64,000 nucleotides of DNA from Pseudomonas helleri. GTDB lineage: Bacteria > Pseudomonadota > Gammaproteobacteria > Pseudomonadales > Pseudomonadaceae. The notes below the pieces were generated by a model, which saw only the letters and a program-made list of their open reading frames with translations, did no database searches and had not been told where the DNA came from. The DNA lies in the NCBI RefSeq assembly GCF_001043025.1, contig NZ_JYLD01000010.1:124001-188000 (forward strand), written 5' to 3'. Position numbers and translations under genes: made by a program. Positions 26,773 to 35,594 of this stretch are shown one piece after another (the stretch's first letter is position 1; each line of letters begins with the position of its first letter).

Positions 26773-26802
26773 TGTAGGAGCGAGCTTGCCTCGCGATCTT
26801 TT
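26773..26802 (+). repeat. Single REP flanking the RAYT gene (right)
   Basis: One GTAGGAGCGAGCTTGCCTCG arm followed by CGATCTTTTC, with no inverted partner. It lies about 100 bases upstream of the RAYT start and completes the REP-RAYT-REP arrangement. Confidence 0.88.
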
Positions 26803-26810
26803 CATCCCAT

Positions 26811-26845
26811 AAAAAAACCCCGAAGGGCTCGCGCCTTTCGGGGTT
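26811..26845 (-). terminator. Rho-independent terminator of the ssu operon
   Basis: On the minus strand a stem AACCCCGAAAGG / CCTTCGGGGTT with a short loop is followed by seven T residues. It begins 18 bases after the ssuF stop codon and is the only strong terminator for the ssu operon. Confidence 0.9.
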
Positions 26846-26862
26846 GTGGGTCTTGGCATGGG

Positions 26863-27078
26863 TTACAACTTGGCGATGGACACTTCGGTGGATTTTACGA
26901 AGGCGATCACTTCGCTGCCGACCACCAGTTCCAGCTCTTTGACCGAGCGGGTGGTGATGACGGAGGTGACGATGCCGGAGGCGGTTTGTACGTCGATTTC
27001 GGACAGTACGTCGCCCAGGACGATTTCTTTGATGTGGCCTTTGAATTGATTACGAACGTTGATGGCTTTGATGGTCAT
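26863..27078 (-). CDS. ssuF: Molybdopterin-binding (Mop/TOBE) protein of the ssu operon
   Basis: 71 aa single Mop domain (MTIKAINVRNQFKGHIKEI...). In P. putida the equivalent ssuF is needed for growth on some sulfonates and sulfate esters, though its exact job is unclear. The frame is open far upstream, overlapping ssuB, but ATG at 27078 with AGGA upstream gives the normal family length. Last gene of the operon. Confidence 0.9.
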   Translation of the reverse strand: MTIKAINVRNQFKGHIKEIVLGDVLSEIDVQTASGIVTSVITTRSVKELELVVGSEVIAFVKSTEVSIAKL

Positions 27079-27109
27079 GGTGTCGATTCCTGTCTTGAGA
27101 AAAGTAGGT

Positions 27110-27916
27110 TTAAAGCGCCCAACGCAGTTGCGTAGGCAGCGGTGCAACAGGGTCTGGCTCAGGTGGCGAGCCAGGTAAAGCGAGCACTCGGTGAAGCACT
27201 TCGGTTTCCAGTGCCGCCAGTCGATGTGAACCACGCACCCGAGGGCGCGGCAGTTCGACGGTGAGGTCGAGCCCCACTTCACCGTCTTCGATCAGGATGA
27301 CCCGATCAGCAATCGCAACCGATTCGCTGACGTCATGGGTCACCAGTAATACGGTAAAGCCATGCTGGCGCCACAGGCGTTCGATCAGTTGTTGCATCTC
27401 GATGCGGGTCAGCGCATCCAGTGCACCCAAAGGTTCGTCCAGCAAGAGCAAACGCGGTTGGTGGATCAAGGCGCGGGCTAGCGCTACACGCTGCTTTTGC
27501 CCGCCCGACAAGGCCGCCGGCCATTCATTGGCGCGCTCGGCCAGGCCGACTTCTTCCAGCGCCTTGAGGGCTTTTGGCCGCCAGTCGCCTTTGAGGCCAA
27601 GGCCCACGTTGTCGATGACTTTTTTCCAGGGCAGCAAGCGCGCTTCCTGAAACATTAAGCGTGTGTCTTCACGGGCTTCTTGCAGCGGCGCGCTGCCAGC
27701 CAGCAGTTCGCCGCCCGTGGGCTGGTCAAGCCCGGCCAGCAGGCGCATCAAGGTGCTTTTGCCGCAACCGCTGCGGCCTACAATGGCGACAAACTGGCCT
27801 GCCGGAATGTGCAGGTTGATGCCTCGCAGCACCAGACGATCACCAAAGGCTTTTTGCAGGCCCTTGACCACCAGCGGGATGCCCTGACGCAAATGCGGAG
27901 GTTGTTGAGCTGTCAT
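27110..27916 (-). CDS. ssuB: Aliphatic sulfonate ABC transporter ATP-binding protein
   Basis: 268 aa. Walker A GRSGCGKST near residue 51, signature LSGGQKQR near 139, Walker B LLLLDEP and H-loop THDVSES. A Q-loop stretch MFQEARLLPWKKV is typical of the nitrate/sulfonate/taurine importers. Its start overlaps the ssuC stop by four bases (ATGA), so the two are translationally coupled. Confidence 0.93.
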   Translation of the reverse strand: MTAQQPPHLRQGIPLVVKGLQKAFGDRLVLRGINLHIPAGQFVAIVGRSGCGKSTLMRLLAGLDQPTGGELLAGSAPLQEAREDTRLMFQEARLLPWKKVIDNVGLGLKGDWRPKALKALEEVGLAERANEWPAALSGGQKQRVALARALIHQPRLLLLDEPLGALDALTRIEMQQLIERLWRQHGFTVLLVTHDVSESVAIADRVILIEDGEVGLDLTVELPRPRVRGSHRLAALETEVLHRVLALPGSPPEPDPVAPLPTQLRWAL

Positions 27917-28719
27917 GCGGCACCGCCTTTTGGCACTTGATAAGCCGGGTGCCAGCGCAACCAGACACGTTCCAGACCTCGGGCGGCAGTGTCTGCCAGC
28001 TTGCCGAGGATCGCGTACATCACAATGGCCAATACCACCACGTCGGTCTGTAGGAACTCCCGGGCGTTCATCGCCAGGTAGCCAATGCCGGAGCTTGCGG
28101 AGATGGTTTCAGCCACGATCAGCGTCAGCCACATAAAGCCCAGGGCGAAGCGCACGCCAACCAGAATCGACGGCAACGCGCCCGGCAGGATCACTTGCCA
28201 AAACAGGCTGAAACCCGACAACCCGTAGCTGCGCGCCATTTCTACCAGCGCCGGATCGACGTTACGGATGCCGTGATACGTGTTGAGGTAGATCGGGAAC
28301 AAAGTGCCCAACGCCACCAGAAAAATCTTCGCTGACTCGTCGATGCCGAACCACAAAATCACCAGCGGGATCAGCGCCAGGTGCGGCACGTTACGGATCA
28401 TTTGCACCGAGCTGTCGAGCAGGCGCTCGCCCCACTTCGACAGGCCGGTGATAAAGCCCAGCGCCAGGCCGATGCTGCCGCCGATCGCGAAGCCCACACC
28501 GGCGCGCCAGCCGCTGATGGCGAGGTGTTTCCAGATCTCGCCACTGCGCACCAACTCCACGCCCGCTTCAATCACTGCAATGGGTGAGGGCAGGATCCGC
28601 GTCGACAACCAGCCCGCCGACACCGACAACTGCCACACCGCCAACAGCAACACGGGCAATGCCCAGGGGGCAAACGTGTGGGCGACTTTATGAAGGCTTG
28701 TAGCCTTTGCCGTACTCAT
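27913..28719 (-). CDS. ssuC: Aliphatic sulfonate ABC transporter permease
   Basis: 268 aa inner-membrane permease with about six membrane segments. The EAA loop lies around LVEMARSYGLSGFSLFWQVILPGALP (about 160-185). The frame is open 20 codons further up, overlapping ssuD, but ATG at 28719 (MSTAKATS) starts seven bases after the ssuD stop and gives the usual length. Confidence 0.92.
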   Translation of the reverse strand: MSTAKATSLHKVAHTFAPWALPVLLLAVWQLSVSAGWLSTRILPSPIAVIEAGVELVRSGEIWKHLAISGWRAGVGFAIGGSIGLALGFITGLSKWGERLLDSSVQMIRNVPHLALIPLVILWFGIDESAKIFLVALGTLFPIYLNTYHGIRNVDPALVEMARSYGLSGFSLFWQVILPGALPSILVGVRFALGFMWLTLIVAETISASSGIGYLAMNAREFLQTDVVVLAIVMYAILGKLADTAARGLERVWLRWHPAYQVPKGGAA

Positions 28720-28726
28720 GCTCGCC

Positions 28727-29875
28727 TCAGCTCTGCGACGCAGCTTTAGGGAGGATGTCGTTGGCGACCATTTCGCCAAACGGGCTCACGTAGCCTGCGC
28801 TTTTGGGCAGTTCCGGGCGCTCGATGTCCAGGTGCGGGAACAGCAGTTCAGCCACGCGGTACGACTCTTCCAGGTGGGGATAACCCGAGAAAATAAAGGT
28901 GTCGATGCCCAGGTCTGCGTATTCCTTGACCCGCGCCGCAACGGTTGGGCCGTCGCCGACCAGTGCCGTGCCCGCGCCGCCGCGAACCAGGCCCACGCCC
29001 GCCCACAGGTTAGGGCTGACTTCGAGGTTGTCGCGGCTGCCGCCGTGCAGCGCAGCCATGCGCTGCTGGCCTACCGAGTCAAAGCGCGACAGTGATGCCT
29101 GGGCACGGGCGATGGTGTCGTCGTCCAAGTGCGAGATCAGTTTGTCGGCGGCTTTCCATGCCTCTTCGTTAGTTTCACGCACGATCACGTGCAGGCGAAT
29201 ACCGAAGCGCACGGTGCGGCCGAGCTTGGCGGCTTTGTCGCGCACTTGCTGGATTTTTTCTGCGACCGCAGCCGGCGGCTCGCCCCAGGTCAGAACCATT
29301 TCAACCTGTTCGGCGGCCAGGTCTTGCGCTGCTTCTGACGAGCCACCGAAGTACAGCGGCGGACGCGGTTGCTGGATCGGCGGGTAGAGCAGCTTGGCGC
29401 CTTTGACCTGGATGTGCTGGCCGTCGTAGTCAACGGTTTCGCCTTCCAGTACGCGGCGCCAGATGCGGGTGAATTCCACCGAGGCCTGATAGCGTTCTTC
29501 GTGGCTCAGGAACAGGCCGTCACCGGCCAGTTCGTCCGGGTCACCGCCGGTGACAAGGTTGAACAGGGCACGGCCACCGGACAGTCGGTCCAGGGTCGCC
29601 GCCTGGCGTGCCGCCACGGTGGGCGAAATAATGCCGGGGCGCAGGGCCACCAAAAATTTCAGGCGCTGGGTCACCGGGATCAGCGAGGCGGCCACCAGCC
29701 AGGAGTCTTCGCATGAGCGTCCAGTCGGGATCAGTACGCCGCCAAAACCCAGGCGGTCTGCGGCTTGCGCCACTTGTTGCAGGTAACCGTGATCAACCGC
29801 GCGAGCACCTTCGGAGGTGCCAAGGTAATGGCCATCCCCGTGGGTAGGCAGGAACCAGAAAATGTTGAGGCTCAT
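28727..29875 (-). CDS. ssuD: FMNH2-dependent alkanesulfonate monooxygenase
   Basis: 382 aa LLM-class enzyme cleaving C-S bonds of alkanesulfonates to aldehyde plus sulfite. Family stretches are MSLNIFWFLPTHGDGHYLG, PTGRSCEDSW, NLVTGGDPDELAGDG and FSGYPHLEESYRV. It requires FMNH2 from SsuE. Located between ssuA and ssuC in the standard order. Confidence 0.96.
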   Translation of the reverse strand: MSLNIFWFLPTHGDGHYLGTSEGARAVDHGYLQQVAQAADRLGFGGVLIPTGRSCEDSWLVAASLIPVTQRLKFLVALRPGIISPTVAARQAATLDRLSGGRALFNLVTGGDPDELAGDGLFLSHEERYQASVEFTRIWRRVLEGETVDYDGQHIQVKGAKLLYPPIQQPRPPLYFGGSSEAAQDLAAEQVEMVLTWGEPPAAVAEKIQQVRDKAAKLGRTVRFGIRLHVIVRETNEEAWKAADKLISHLDDDTIARAQASLSRFDSVGQQRMAALHGGSRDNLEVSPNLWAGVGLVRGGAGTALVGDGPTVAARVKEYADLGIDTFIFSGYPHLEESYRVAELLFPHLDIERPELPKSAGYVSPFGEMVANDILPKAASQS

Positions 29876-29906
29876 GGAGTGGTCTCCTAAAGGGGTACGG
29901 CAAGCA

Positions 29907-30872
29907 TTAAGGGGCTGTGGCCGCGGTGGCGGGCGGCGTCCAGATCACGTCTTTAATCGTCAACGGCTTGGGGATGAGCTTGAGCTGGTAAAAACTGTCG
30001 GCAATTTTTTGCTGCGCGTTGACCACTTCCGGGGTCAGGAACTGCGCGCCGTAACCCTGGCGCTTCACCGAGGTTTCGGTGATATCGACCGGCAGGCCGA
30101 GCAGCGGAGCAACCTGTTGGGTCACTTCGTCAGGGTGTGCCTTGGCCCACTCACCGACATTGCGCACTTCTTCGATCAGGGTTTCGATGACTTTGGGGTG
30201 TTTTTCAGCAAACGGCTTGGTCGCCAGGTAGAACTGGTGGTTGTCAGCAATGCCGGTCGCATCACGCAGCGTACGGGCGTGCAGTTGTTGCTCGGCGGCG
30301 GCCTGGTACGGGTCCCAGATGACCCAGGCATCAACACTGCCACGCTCAAAGGCGGCACGGGCGTCCGCTGGCGGCAGGAAGACGGTCTGGATGTCGGTGT
30401 ATTTCAGGCCGGCGTCTTCAAGGGCGCGCACCAGCAGGTAGTGCACGTTGGAGCCTTTGTTGAGGACTACTTTTTTACCTTTGAGGTCTTTGACCGAGGT
30501 GATAGGCGAGTCTTTGGGCACCAGAATCGCTTCGCTGGTCGGCGCTGGCGGCTCGTACGCGACGTACAGCAGGTCGGCACCGGCGGCCTGGGCAAACACG
30601 GGCGGGGTTTCGCCGGTCACGCCGAAGTCGATGGAGCCTACGTTGAGGCCTTCCAGCAACTGTGGGCCGCCGGGGAATTCAGTCCATTGCACGTCGACGC
30701 CCTGATCGGCCAGACGCTTTTCCAGCGTGCCTTTGGCCTTGAGCAGCACCAACGTACCGTACTTCTGGTAGCCAATACGTACCGTATCGGCCTGGGCTTG
30801 CAGTGCCACGCCTAATGACACGGCTGCAGCCAGCAGTGTGGCCAAACCACGACGCAAAATGACAGGGCGCAT
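29907..30872 (-). CDS. ssuA: Aliphatic sulfonate-binding periplasmic protein
   Basis: 321 aa. A signal peptide of about 28 residues (MRPVILRRGLATLLAA..., cleaved after AQA) precedes a two-lobed binding domain with VRIGYQKYGTL at its start and FGVTGETPPVFAQAAG. AAGGAGAGC precedes the ATG. It begins the ssuADCBF part of the operon, separated from ssuE by a REPIN. Confidence 0.93.
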   Translation of the reverse strand: MRPVILRRGLATLLAAAVSLGVALQAQADTVRIGYQKYGTLVLLKAKGTLEKRLADQGVDVQWTEFPGGPQLLEGLNVGSIDFGVTGETPPVFAQAAGADLLYVAYEPPAPTSEAILVPKDSPITSVKDLKGKKVVLNKGSNVHYLLVRALEDAGLKYTDIQTVFLPPADARAAFERGSVDAWVIWDPYQAAAEQQLHARTLRDATGIADNHQFYLATKPFAEKHPKVIETLIEEVRNVGEWAKAHPDEVTQQVAPLLGLPVDITETSVKRQGYGAQFLTPEVVNAQQKIADSFYQLKLIPKPLTIKDVIWTPPATAATAP

Positions 30873-30893
30873 GGCGCTCTCCTTATTTTTGTT

Positions 30894-30963
30894 CTGTAGG
30901 AGCGAGCTTGCCTCGCGATCTTTAGATCTTTTAAAAGATCGCGAGACAAGCTCGCTCCTACAG
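30894..30963. repeat. REPIN between ssuE and ssuA
   Basis: Inverted GTAGGAGCGAGCTTGCCTCG arms, the right one with a GCGAGACAAG change. It lies within the operon, which may allow separate dosage of the reductase and the rest. Confidence 0.9.
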
Positions 30964-30975
30964 TTGTGTGTTAGT

Positions 30976-31569
30976 TCAGATACTCCAGCGAGCCGTGCGC
31001 AGGCGCTCGTTGAGGATGTCGGGGTCCAGCGGTTTTGGGCGACGGGCCAGGGCGCTGTAAAAGTGCTCCAGTGACTCGTTCAAACGTTGTTCCAGCACCG
31101 GCACCAGCTGCGCCTGAGCGCTGCCTTCGCCGTAAGCAATCTGGCTGTCTTCGGCAAAGATGCCGTGCAGCATTTCTTGGGCCTTGAGCGCCGACAGCAC
31201 GGGCTTGAGCGCGTAGTCCACGGCCAGCATGTGGGCGATGCTGCCGCCGGTCGCGATGGGCAACACCACTTTGTGGCTCAAGGCACGTTCAGGCAGCAGG
31301 TCGAGGATGGTTTTCAGCGCACCGCTGAAAGAGGCCTTGTACACCGGAGTCGCAATCACCAGGCCGTCGGCCCGCTCAATCTGCTCCAGCAGGTCGATAA
31401 TTTTTGGACTGTCGAAACGCGCATGCAGCAGGTCTTCAGCCGGAAAGTCACGTACCTGGTAACTCACCACTTCGACGCCATTCTGGTTGAGCCAGTGTTT
31501 GGCGCGGTCCAGCAACACCCCGGAACGGGAGCGTTGACTTGGGCTACCTCCGATTGTCACAACCAGCAT
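30976..31569 (-). CDS. ssuE: NADPH-dependent FMN reductase of sulfonate use
   Basis: 197 aa flavodoxin-like reductase that supplies FMNH2 to SsuD. It has GGSPSQRSRS (about 8-17), the phosphate-binding loop typical of the family, and PVYKASFSGALKTILDLLP (about 78-96). AAGGAAACC precedes the ATG. First gene of the ssu operon. It could also feed the DszA-like enzyme at 21448. Confidence 0.93.
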   Translation of the reverse strand: MLVVTIGGSPSQRSRSGVLLDRAKHWLNQNGVEVVSYQVRDFPAEDLLHARFDSPKIIDLLEQIERADGLVIATPVYKASFSGALKTILDLLPERALSHKVVLPIATGGSIAHMLAVDYALKPVLSALKAQEMLHGIFAEDSQIAYGEGSAQAQLVPVLEQRLNESLEHFYSALARRPKPLDPDILNERLRTARWSI

Positions 31570-31710
31570 TTACGGTTTCCTTGAATGAAATTTTTCAATT
31601 TTCTGTCAGCGTTTTCGCTTAGATGGAACTGACCTTAACAGGTGTTTTTTATATCCATAAATCATATTTGTTCATTTGTTTATTCCTTAAACGCATATGA
31701 ATTGACAGGC

Positions 31711-31738
31711 AAAAAAAAGGCCGTCGAAACGGCCAAAA
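31711..31738 (-). terminator. Terminator of lsfA
   Basis: Minus-strand stem GGCCGTTT-CG-ACGGCC-type hairpin followed by eight T residues, about 35 bases beyond the lsfA stop. It isolates lsfA from the ssu operon. Confidence 0.88.
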
Positions 31739-31770
31739 CCCTGTGACTTTGAAGGTGATGAATACGGTCG

Positions 31771-32409
31771 TTACTTGTTTGGCTGTGGCGTCAGGCGCAG
31801 GTAGGGCTTCACAGCGCGATAACCTTTAGGAAAGCGTTTGTTGATTTCGTCTTCGTCTTTGAGCGATGGCACGATCACGACTTCGTCGCCGTCTTGCCAG
31901 TTGGCCGGGGTGGCCACTTTGTAGTTGTCGGTGAGTTGCAGCGAATCAACCACACGCAGAATTTCGTTGAAGTTACGCCCCGTGCTGGCCGGATAAGTAA
32001 TGGTCAGGCGGATCTTTTTGTTCGGGTCAATCACGAACAGTGAGCGCACGGTAAGGGTGTCGCTGGCGTTAGGGTGGATCAGGTCGTAGAGGTCACTGAC
32101 CTTGCGATCGGCGTCGGCCAGGATCGGGAAGTTGACGACTGTGTTTTGCGTTTCGTTGATGTCGCCAATCCACTTGTGGTGCGAGTCTACCGGGTCAACC
32201 GACAGCGCGATGGCCTTGACGCCACGCTTGGCAAACTCATCCTTGAGCTTGGCGGTGAAGCCCAGTTCAGTGGTGCACACCGGCGTAAAGTCAGCCGGGT
32301 GAGAAAACAAAATGCCCCAGCTGTCGCCCAGCCAATCGTGAAACTTGATGGTGCCAGCGCTGGAATCCTGTTCGAAATCGGGGGCGATATCGCCAAGTCT
32401 TAGGCTCAT
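31771..32409 (-). CDS. lsfA: 1-Cys peroxiredoxin, sulfate-starvation type
   Basis: 212 aa peroxidase of the Prx6 group. Peroxidatic Cys45 lies in HPADFTPVCTTE; no other cysteine occurs in the protein, consistent with a 1-Cys mechanism. A C-terminal extension (about 160-212) is characteristic of the group. LsfA of P. putida is induced by sulfate starvation, and it lies next to ssu genes there too. AAAGGAG precedes the ATG. Confidence 0.93.
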   Translation of the reverse strand: MSLRLGDIAPDFEQDSSAGTIKFHDWLGDSWGILFSHPADFTPVCTTELGFTAKLKDEFAKRGVKAIALSVDPVDSHHKWIGDINETQNTVVNFPILADADRKVSDLYDLIHPNASDTLTVRSLFVIDPNKKIRLTITYPASTGRNFNEILRVVDSLQLTDNYKVATPANWQDGDEVVIVPSLKDEDEINKRFPKGYRAVKPYLRLTPQPNK

Positions 32410-32720
32410 GGTGCAGCTCCTTTTTTGTCGTGAGTGGCGGGGCGTGATGGGCTTACTCTGCCTGCTTCACGAACTAATTAAAAAGAATAAATATCGATTT
32501 AATTAGAACCAAAAGGAATACTAAAAACTGTTTCATTGGACGCGACAAAGCACCAGGTCCACTCTGGATTCAGGTTTAGGCAAGGGGAGCGGCAAGGAGC
32601 TGCGACTACTCAATGTGTTACGAATGAGCCGTCTGGCCCTTCGGTAAACACCCTGCCCGGCATTGCGCCGGGCAGGATTTTTCTTACTTTTACGTCTTAC
32701 TTTTTTTCGCTACAAGCGAC
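32410..32720. other. Intergenic region upstream of lsfA and downstream of oprD-like gene
   Basis: About 310 bases without a convincing gene. An AT-rich stretch (about 32470-32535) probably holds the lsfA promoter. A strong hairpin CCTGCCCGGC-ATT-GCGCCGGGCAGG lies at 32651-32675; its T-rich flank (ATTTTTCTT) is on the plus strand, although the gene that ends here (the porin) is on the minus strand. Confidence 0.6.
32651..32684. terminator. Terminator-like hairpin between lsfA and the porin gene
   Basis: A GC-rich stem of about ten pairs with a short loop is followed on the plus strand by ATTTTTCTT. On the minus strand it lies about 45 bases past the porin stop and could serve as its 3' end, but it has no T-run in that direction. 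Confidence 0.5.
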
Positions 32721-34088
32721 TTACAACAGTGGGATCGAGTAGCTCACGATCACACGGTTTTCGTCCTGGTTGCGCTGGCCAGCAATGGTGTTGCGCCACA
32801 TGGCGTTTTTCCACATGAAGCCCAGGTTCTTCAGAGCACCTTCCTGAACAACGTAAGCCACGGTGATGTCGCGTTCCCACTCGGTCGCGCCATCGTTGTT
32901 TTGCTTGCCGCCGCTGTAGGTGTCGATGTTGTTGCCGCGCAGGTACACAGCACCGGCGGTCAGGCCAGGTACGCCAACCTTGGCGAAGTCATACGAGTAG
33001 CGTGCTTGCCAGGTACGTTCGCCAGCACGGCCGAACTTCTGGATTTGCGAGTCGGTGATGGTGTAGTTCGACGAACCGTCGCCCTGGTTCAGCCAAGGGA
33101 AGTCGCTGCTGCCGTTGCTGACCTGGTAGCCGCCACCGAAGGTGTGGCCTTCAACCGAGTACAGGAACAAGGCGCTGTACAGGTTGTTGTCGACTTCGCC
33201 TTTACCGTTTTTGAGAACGCTGTTGGCGTAGTTACCATTGCTGAAGTACAGCGGGTCGTAACCGTTTTTGCCGTCGTTTTTGCTATTGAAGTAGCGCAGG
33301 TCAGACTTCAACACGCCCGGGCCGATTGCCCAGTTGTGGACCAGGCCCAGGAAGTTCTGTTTGTAGAACTTGTCCAGGTTGCCGTAGTAGTACTGAACCA
33401 ACAGGTCCTTGTTGATTTTGTAGTCACCACCGGCATAGACGAATTTGTTGCTGTTGGCTGTACGAGCGTTCGCACCACCAATGGACATTTGTTCGTTGTT
33501 GCTGGAGTTACGGCCTTTAACGTGCTCGATCTGACCGGCGATCAGGGTCAGGTCCTTGATCTCGTTGGAGGTGACCTGGCCACCTTCAAAGGTCTGTGGC
33601 AGCAGACGACCATCGTTATAGGAGATGACCGGCAGTTTCGGCATCAGGGTGCCGTAACGCAGTTCGGTCTGGGAGAACTTGGCTTTGGCAGTCACGCCCA
33701 GGCTTGAGAAGTCATTAACCGCTTTGCCGTCGGACTTGCTCGGGAACACAGTGCCGCCGTATGAGGTCGAGGTAGCGCCGTTGGTGCCGCCGCCCGAATC
33801 AAGACGTACGCCCAGCAGAGCGATAGCGTCCAGACCGAAACCCACAGTACCTGCGGTAAAGCCCGAGGTGTAATCCACCTGGAAGCCTTGGCCCCACTCT
33901 TCGTTCTTGCTTTGCACACCGGCCACTTTGTTTGCGGCAGAGCCCGCCTGAGAATCGCGGTTGTCGGTGTTGATGTAGAAGTTACGCAGTTTCAGCGTCG
34001 CTTTGCTGTCTTCGATGAACCCTTCAGCGCTCGCTTGTTGCGCCAGCAAGCCGAGGGCTACAGCCACGGCTACGGTGGACTTCTTCAT
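32721..34088 (-). CDS. OprD-family outer-membrane porin
   Basis: 455 aa. A signal peptide (about 1-21, AQQASA-EG) precedes an 18-strand beta-barrel-type sequence. Family marks are FIEDSKATLKLRNFYINTDNR, RYGTLMPKLPVISYNDGRLLPQTFEG and the C-terminal NRVIVSYSIPLL. OprD porins admit small anions or basic amino acids. Placement between lsfA and tauABCD suggests outer-membrane entry of sulfonates, which is inference. AAAGGAG precedes the ATG. Confidence 0.9.
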   Translation of the reverse strand: MKKSTVAVAVALGLLAQQASAEGFIEDSKATLKLRNFYINTDNRDSQAGSAANKVAGVQSKNEEWGQGFQVDYTSGFTAGTVGFGLDAIALLGVRLDSGGGTNGATSTSYGGTVFPSKSDGKAVNDFSSLGVTAKAKFSQTELRYGTLMPKLPVISYNDGRLLPQTFEGGQVTSNEIKDLTLIAGQIEHVKGRNSSNNEQMSIGGANARTANSNKFVYAGGDYKINKDLLVQYYYGNLDKFYKQNFLGLVHNWAIGPGVLKSDLRYFNSKNDGKNGYDPLYFSNGNYANSVLKNGKGEVDNNLYSALFLYSVEGHTFGGGYQVSNGSSDFPWLNQGDGSSNYTITDSQIQKFGRAGERTWQARYSYDFAKVGVPGLTAGAVYLRGNNIDTYSGGKQNNDGATEWERDITVAYVVQEGALKNLGFMWKNAMWRNTIAGQRNQDENRVIVSYSIPLL

Positions 34089-34586
34089 GGTGCTGCTCCT
34101 TTGAATTCTAATTTTTGTAGTTCTTTAGCCCGAAATCTGACGTCTCGGTGCTCCAGATGCGCGATTAGCGCCAGACAGTGACTGCCAAGTCAATCGTAAC
34201 GTTTGAGGTTTACGACCTTTGTCTAGTCCTCTGCGGTGTGTGCGTAGGTTAAAGACTTTTTTATAAACCAAAAAAGAATTATTTCAAGATCCTTCATAAC
34301 TAATTGGCATATTAAAGGAAATTTCCTACGACCACGCGGGCGGATGCTATCGGCCTTTGGTCTTATTTATAAATAGATTTTTATGAAATTTTTAATAAGC
34401 GTTCATGTCACGGCGCTGAAGCGATTTTCTGCGTCCGGAAAAACCCGTTAAAGCTCGTGCGCGCGCACGTAAAGAAGGATCAATAACTTTATAAGCTAAT
34501 GCATAAAAGTTATTTATTTACTCATTCTTAGATCATTTAACCTCGCATCCAGCCAATTAACGGCCGCCAGCCGAGGATTCCCCCAG
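34089..34586. promoter_or_regulatory. Divergent promoter region, porin / tauABCD
   Basis: About 500 bases, AT-rich in the middle, with no convincing gene. It must carry the promoters of the porin and of tauA. An inverted repeat AATAACTTT (34482-34490) / AAAGTTATT (34506-34514) lies about 75 bases before tauA and is a candidate activator site. CysB, the usual activator of tau genes, is a reasonable guess but no firm consensus can be claimed. Confidence 0.5.
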
Positions 34587-35567
34587 ATGAAACTGAACAC
34601 CCCCCTACGCCTTTTGGCTGCACTCTCTCTGGCCGGTGCCAGTTTCTTTGCGCAAGCCGCCAACGACGTAACCGTGGCTTACCAAACCACCGTTGACCCG
34701 GCCAAAGTGGCCCAGGCTGACGGCGCTTACGAAAAAGCCACCGACGCCAAAATCAACTGGCGCAAATTTGATAACGGTGCCGACATCATTGCCGCCATCG
34801 CCTCGGGCGACGTGCAGATCGGCTACCTGGGGTCGAGCCCGCTGACCGCCGCCATCACCCGCGGTGTTCCGGTTGAAACCTTTTTGGTCGCCACCCAGAT
34901 CGGCGGCGCTGAAGCCCTGGTAGCCCGCAACGGCTCCGGCATCAACAGCCCACAAGACCTGGTAGGCAAAAAAGTCGCCGTGCCGTTTGTATCGACCGGC
35001 CACTACAGCCTGCTGGCAGCGCTGAAACACTGGAACATCGACCCGTCGAAAGTGACCATCCTGAACCTCGCACCACCGGCCATTATCGCGGCCTGGAAGC
35101 GCGGTGATATCGACGCCACTTACGTGTGGGACCCGGCACTGGGCGTGGCCAAAGACAGCGGCAAAGTGCTGATCACCTCTGGCGAACTGGGCAAGCTCGG
35201 TGCTCCCACATTTGATGCCTGGATTGTGCGCAAGGACTACGCGGCCAAGCACCCGGAAATCGTCAAGGAATTCGCCAAAGTCACCCTGGATGCCTACGCC
35301 GACTACAACAAGGACCCTAAAACCTGGGTTGCCAACCCAAGCAACGTCGACAAGGTTGTGAAACTTTCCGGCGCCAAGGCTGCTGACATTCCTGGCCTGC
35401 TGGAAGGCAACGTTTACCCGGTAGCGGCTGAACAAAAAGTGCTGCTGGGTGCACCGACCACCAAAGCCCTGACTGACACCGCCGCCTTCCTGAAAGAGCA
35501 AGGCAAGGTCGACGCTGTGCTGCCGGATTACGCACCGTCAGTGACCGCCCAGTTCGTCACTCAATAA
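34587..35567 (+). CDS. tauA: Taurine-binding periplasmic protein
   Basis: 326 aa. A signal peptide (about 1-25, AQA-AN) is followed by VTVAYQTTVDPAKVAQADG, QIGYLGSSPLTAAITRGVP and YVWDPALG, the typical TauA stretches. It delivers taurine to TauBC. First gene of tauABCD. Confidence 0.95.
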   Translation: MKLNTPLRLLAALSLAGASFFAQAANDVTVAYQTTVDPAKVAQADGAYEKATDAKINWRKFDNGADIIAAIASGDVQIGYLGSSPLTAAITRGVPVETFLVATQIGGAEALVARNGSGINSPQDLVGKKVAVPFVSTGHYSLLAALKHWNIDPSKVTILNLAPPAIIAAWKRGDIDATYVWDPALGVAKDSGKVLITSGELGKLGAPTFDAWIVRKDYAAKHPEIVKEFAKVTLDAYADYNKDPKTWVANPSNVDKVVKLSGAKAADIPGLLEGNVYPVAAEQKVLLGAPTTKALTDTAAFLKEQGKVDAVLPDYAPSVTAQFVTQ

Positions 35568-35594
35568 CCTACGCCAACTGAGGAATCGACCGTC

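Noticed and set aside
32536..32742. 68-codon plus-strand open frame between lsfA and the porin gene
   Set aside because: No plausible ribosome-binding site, contains the terminator-like hairpin and overlaps the porin 3' end.
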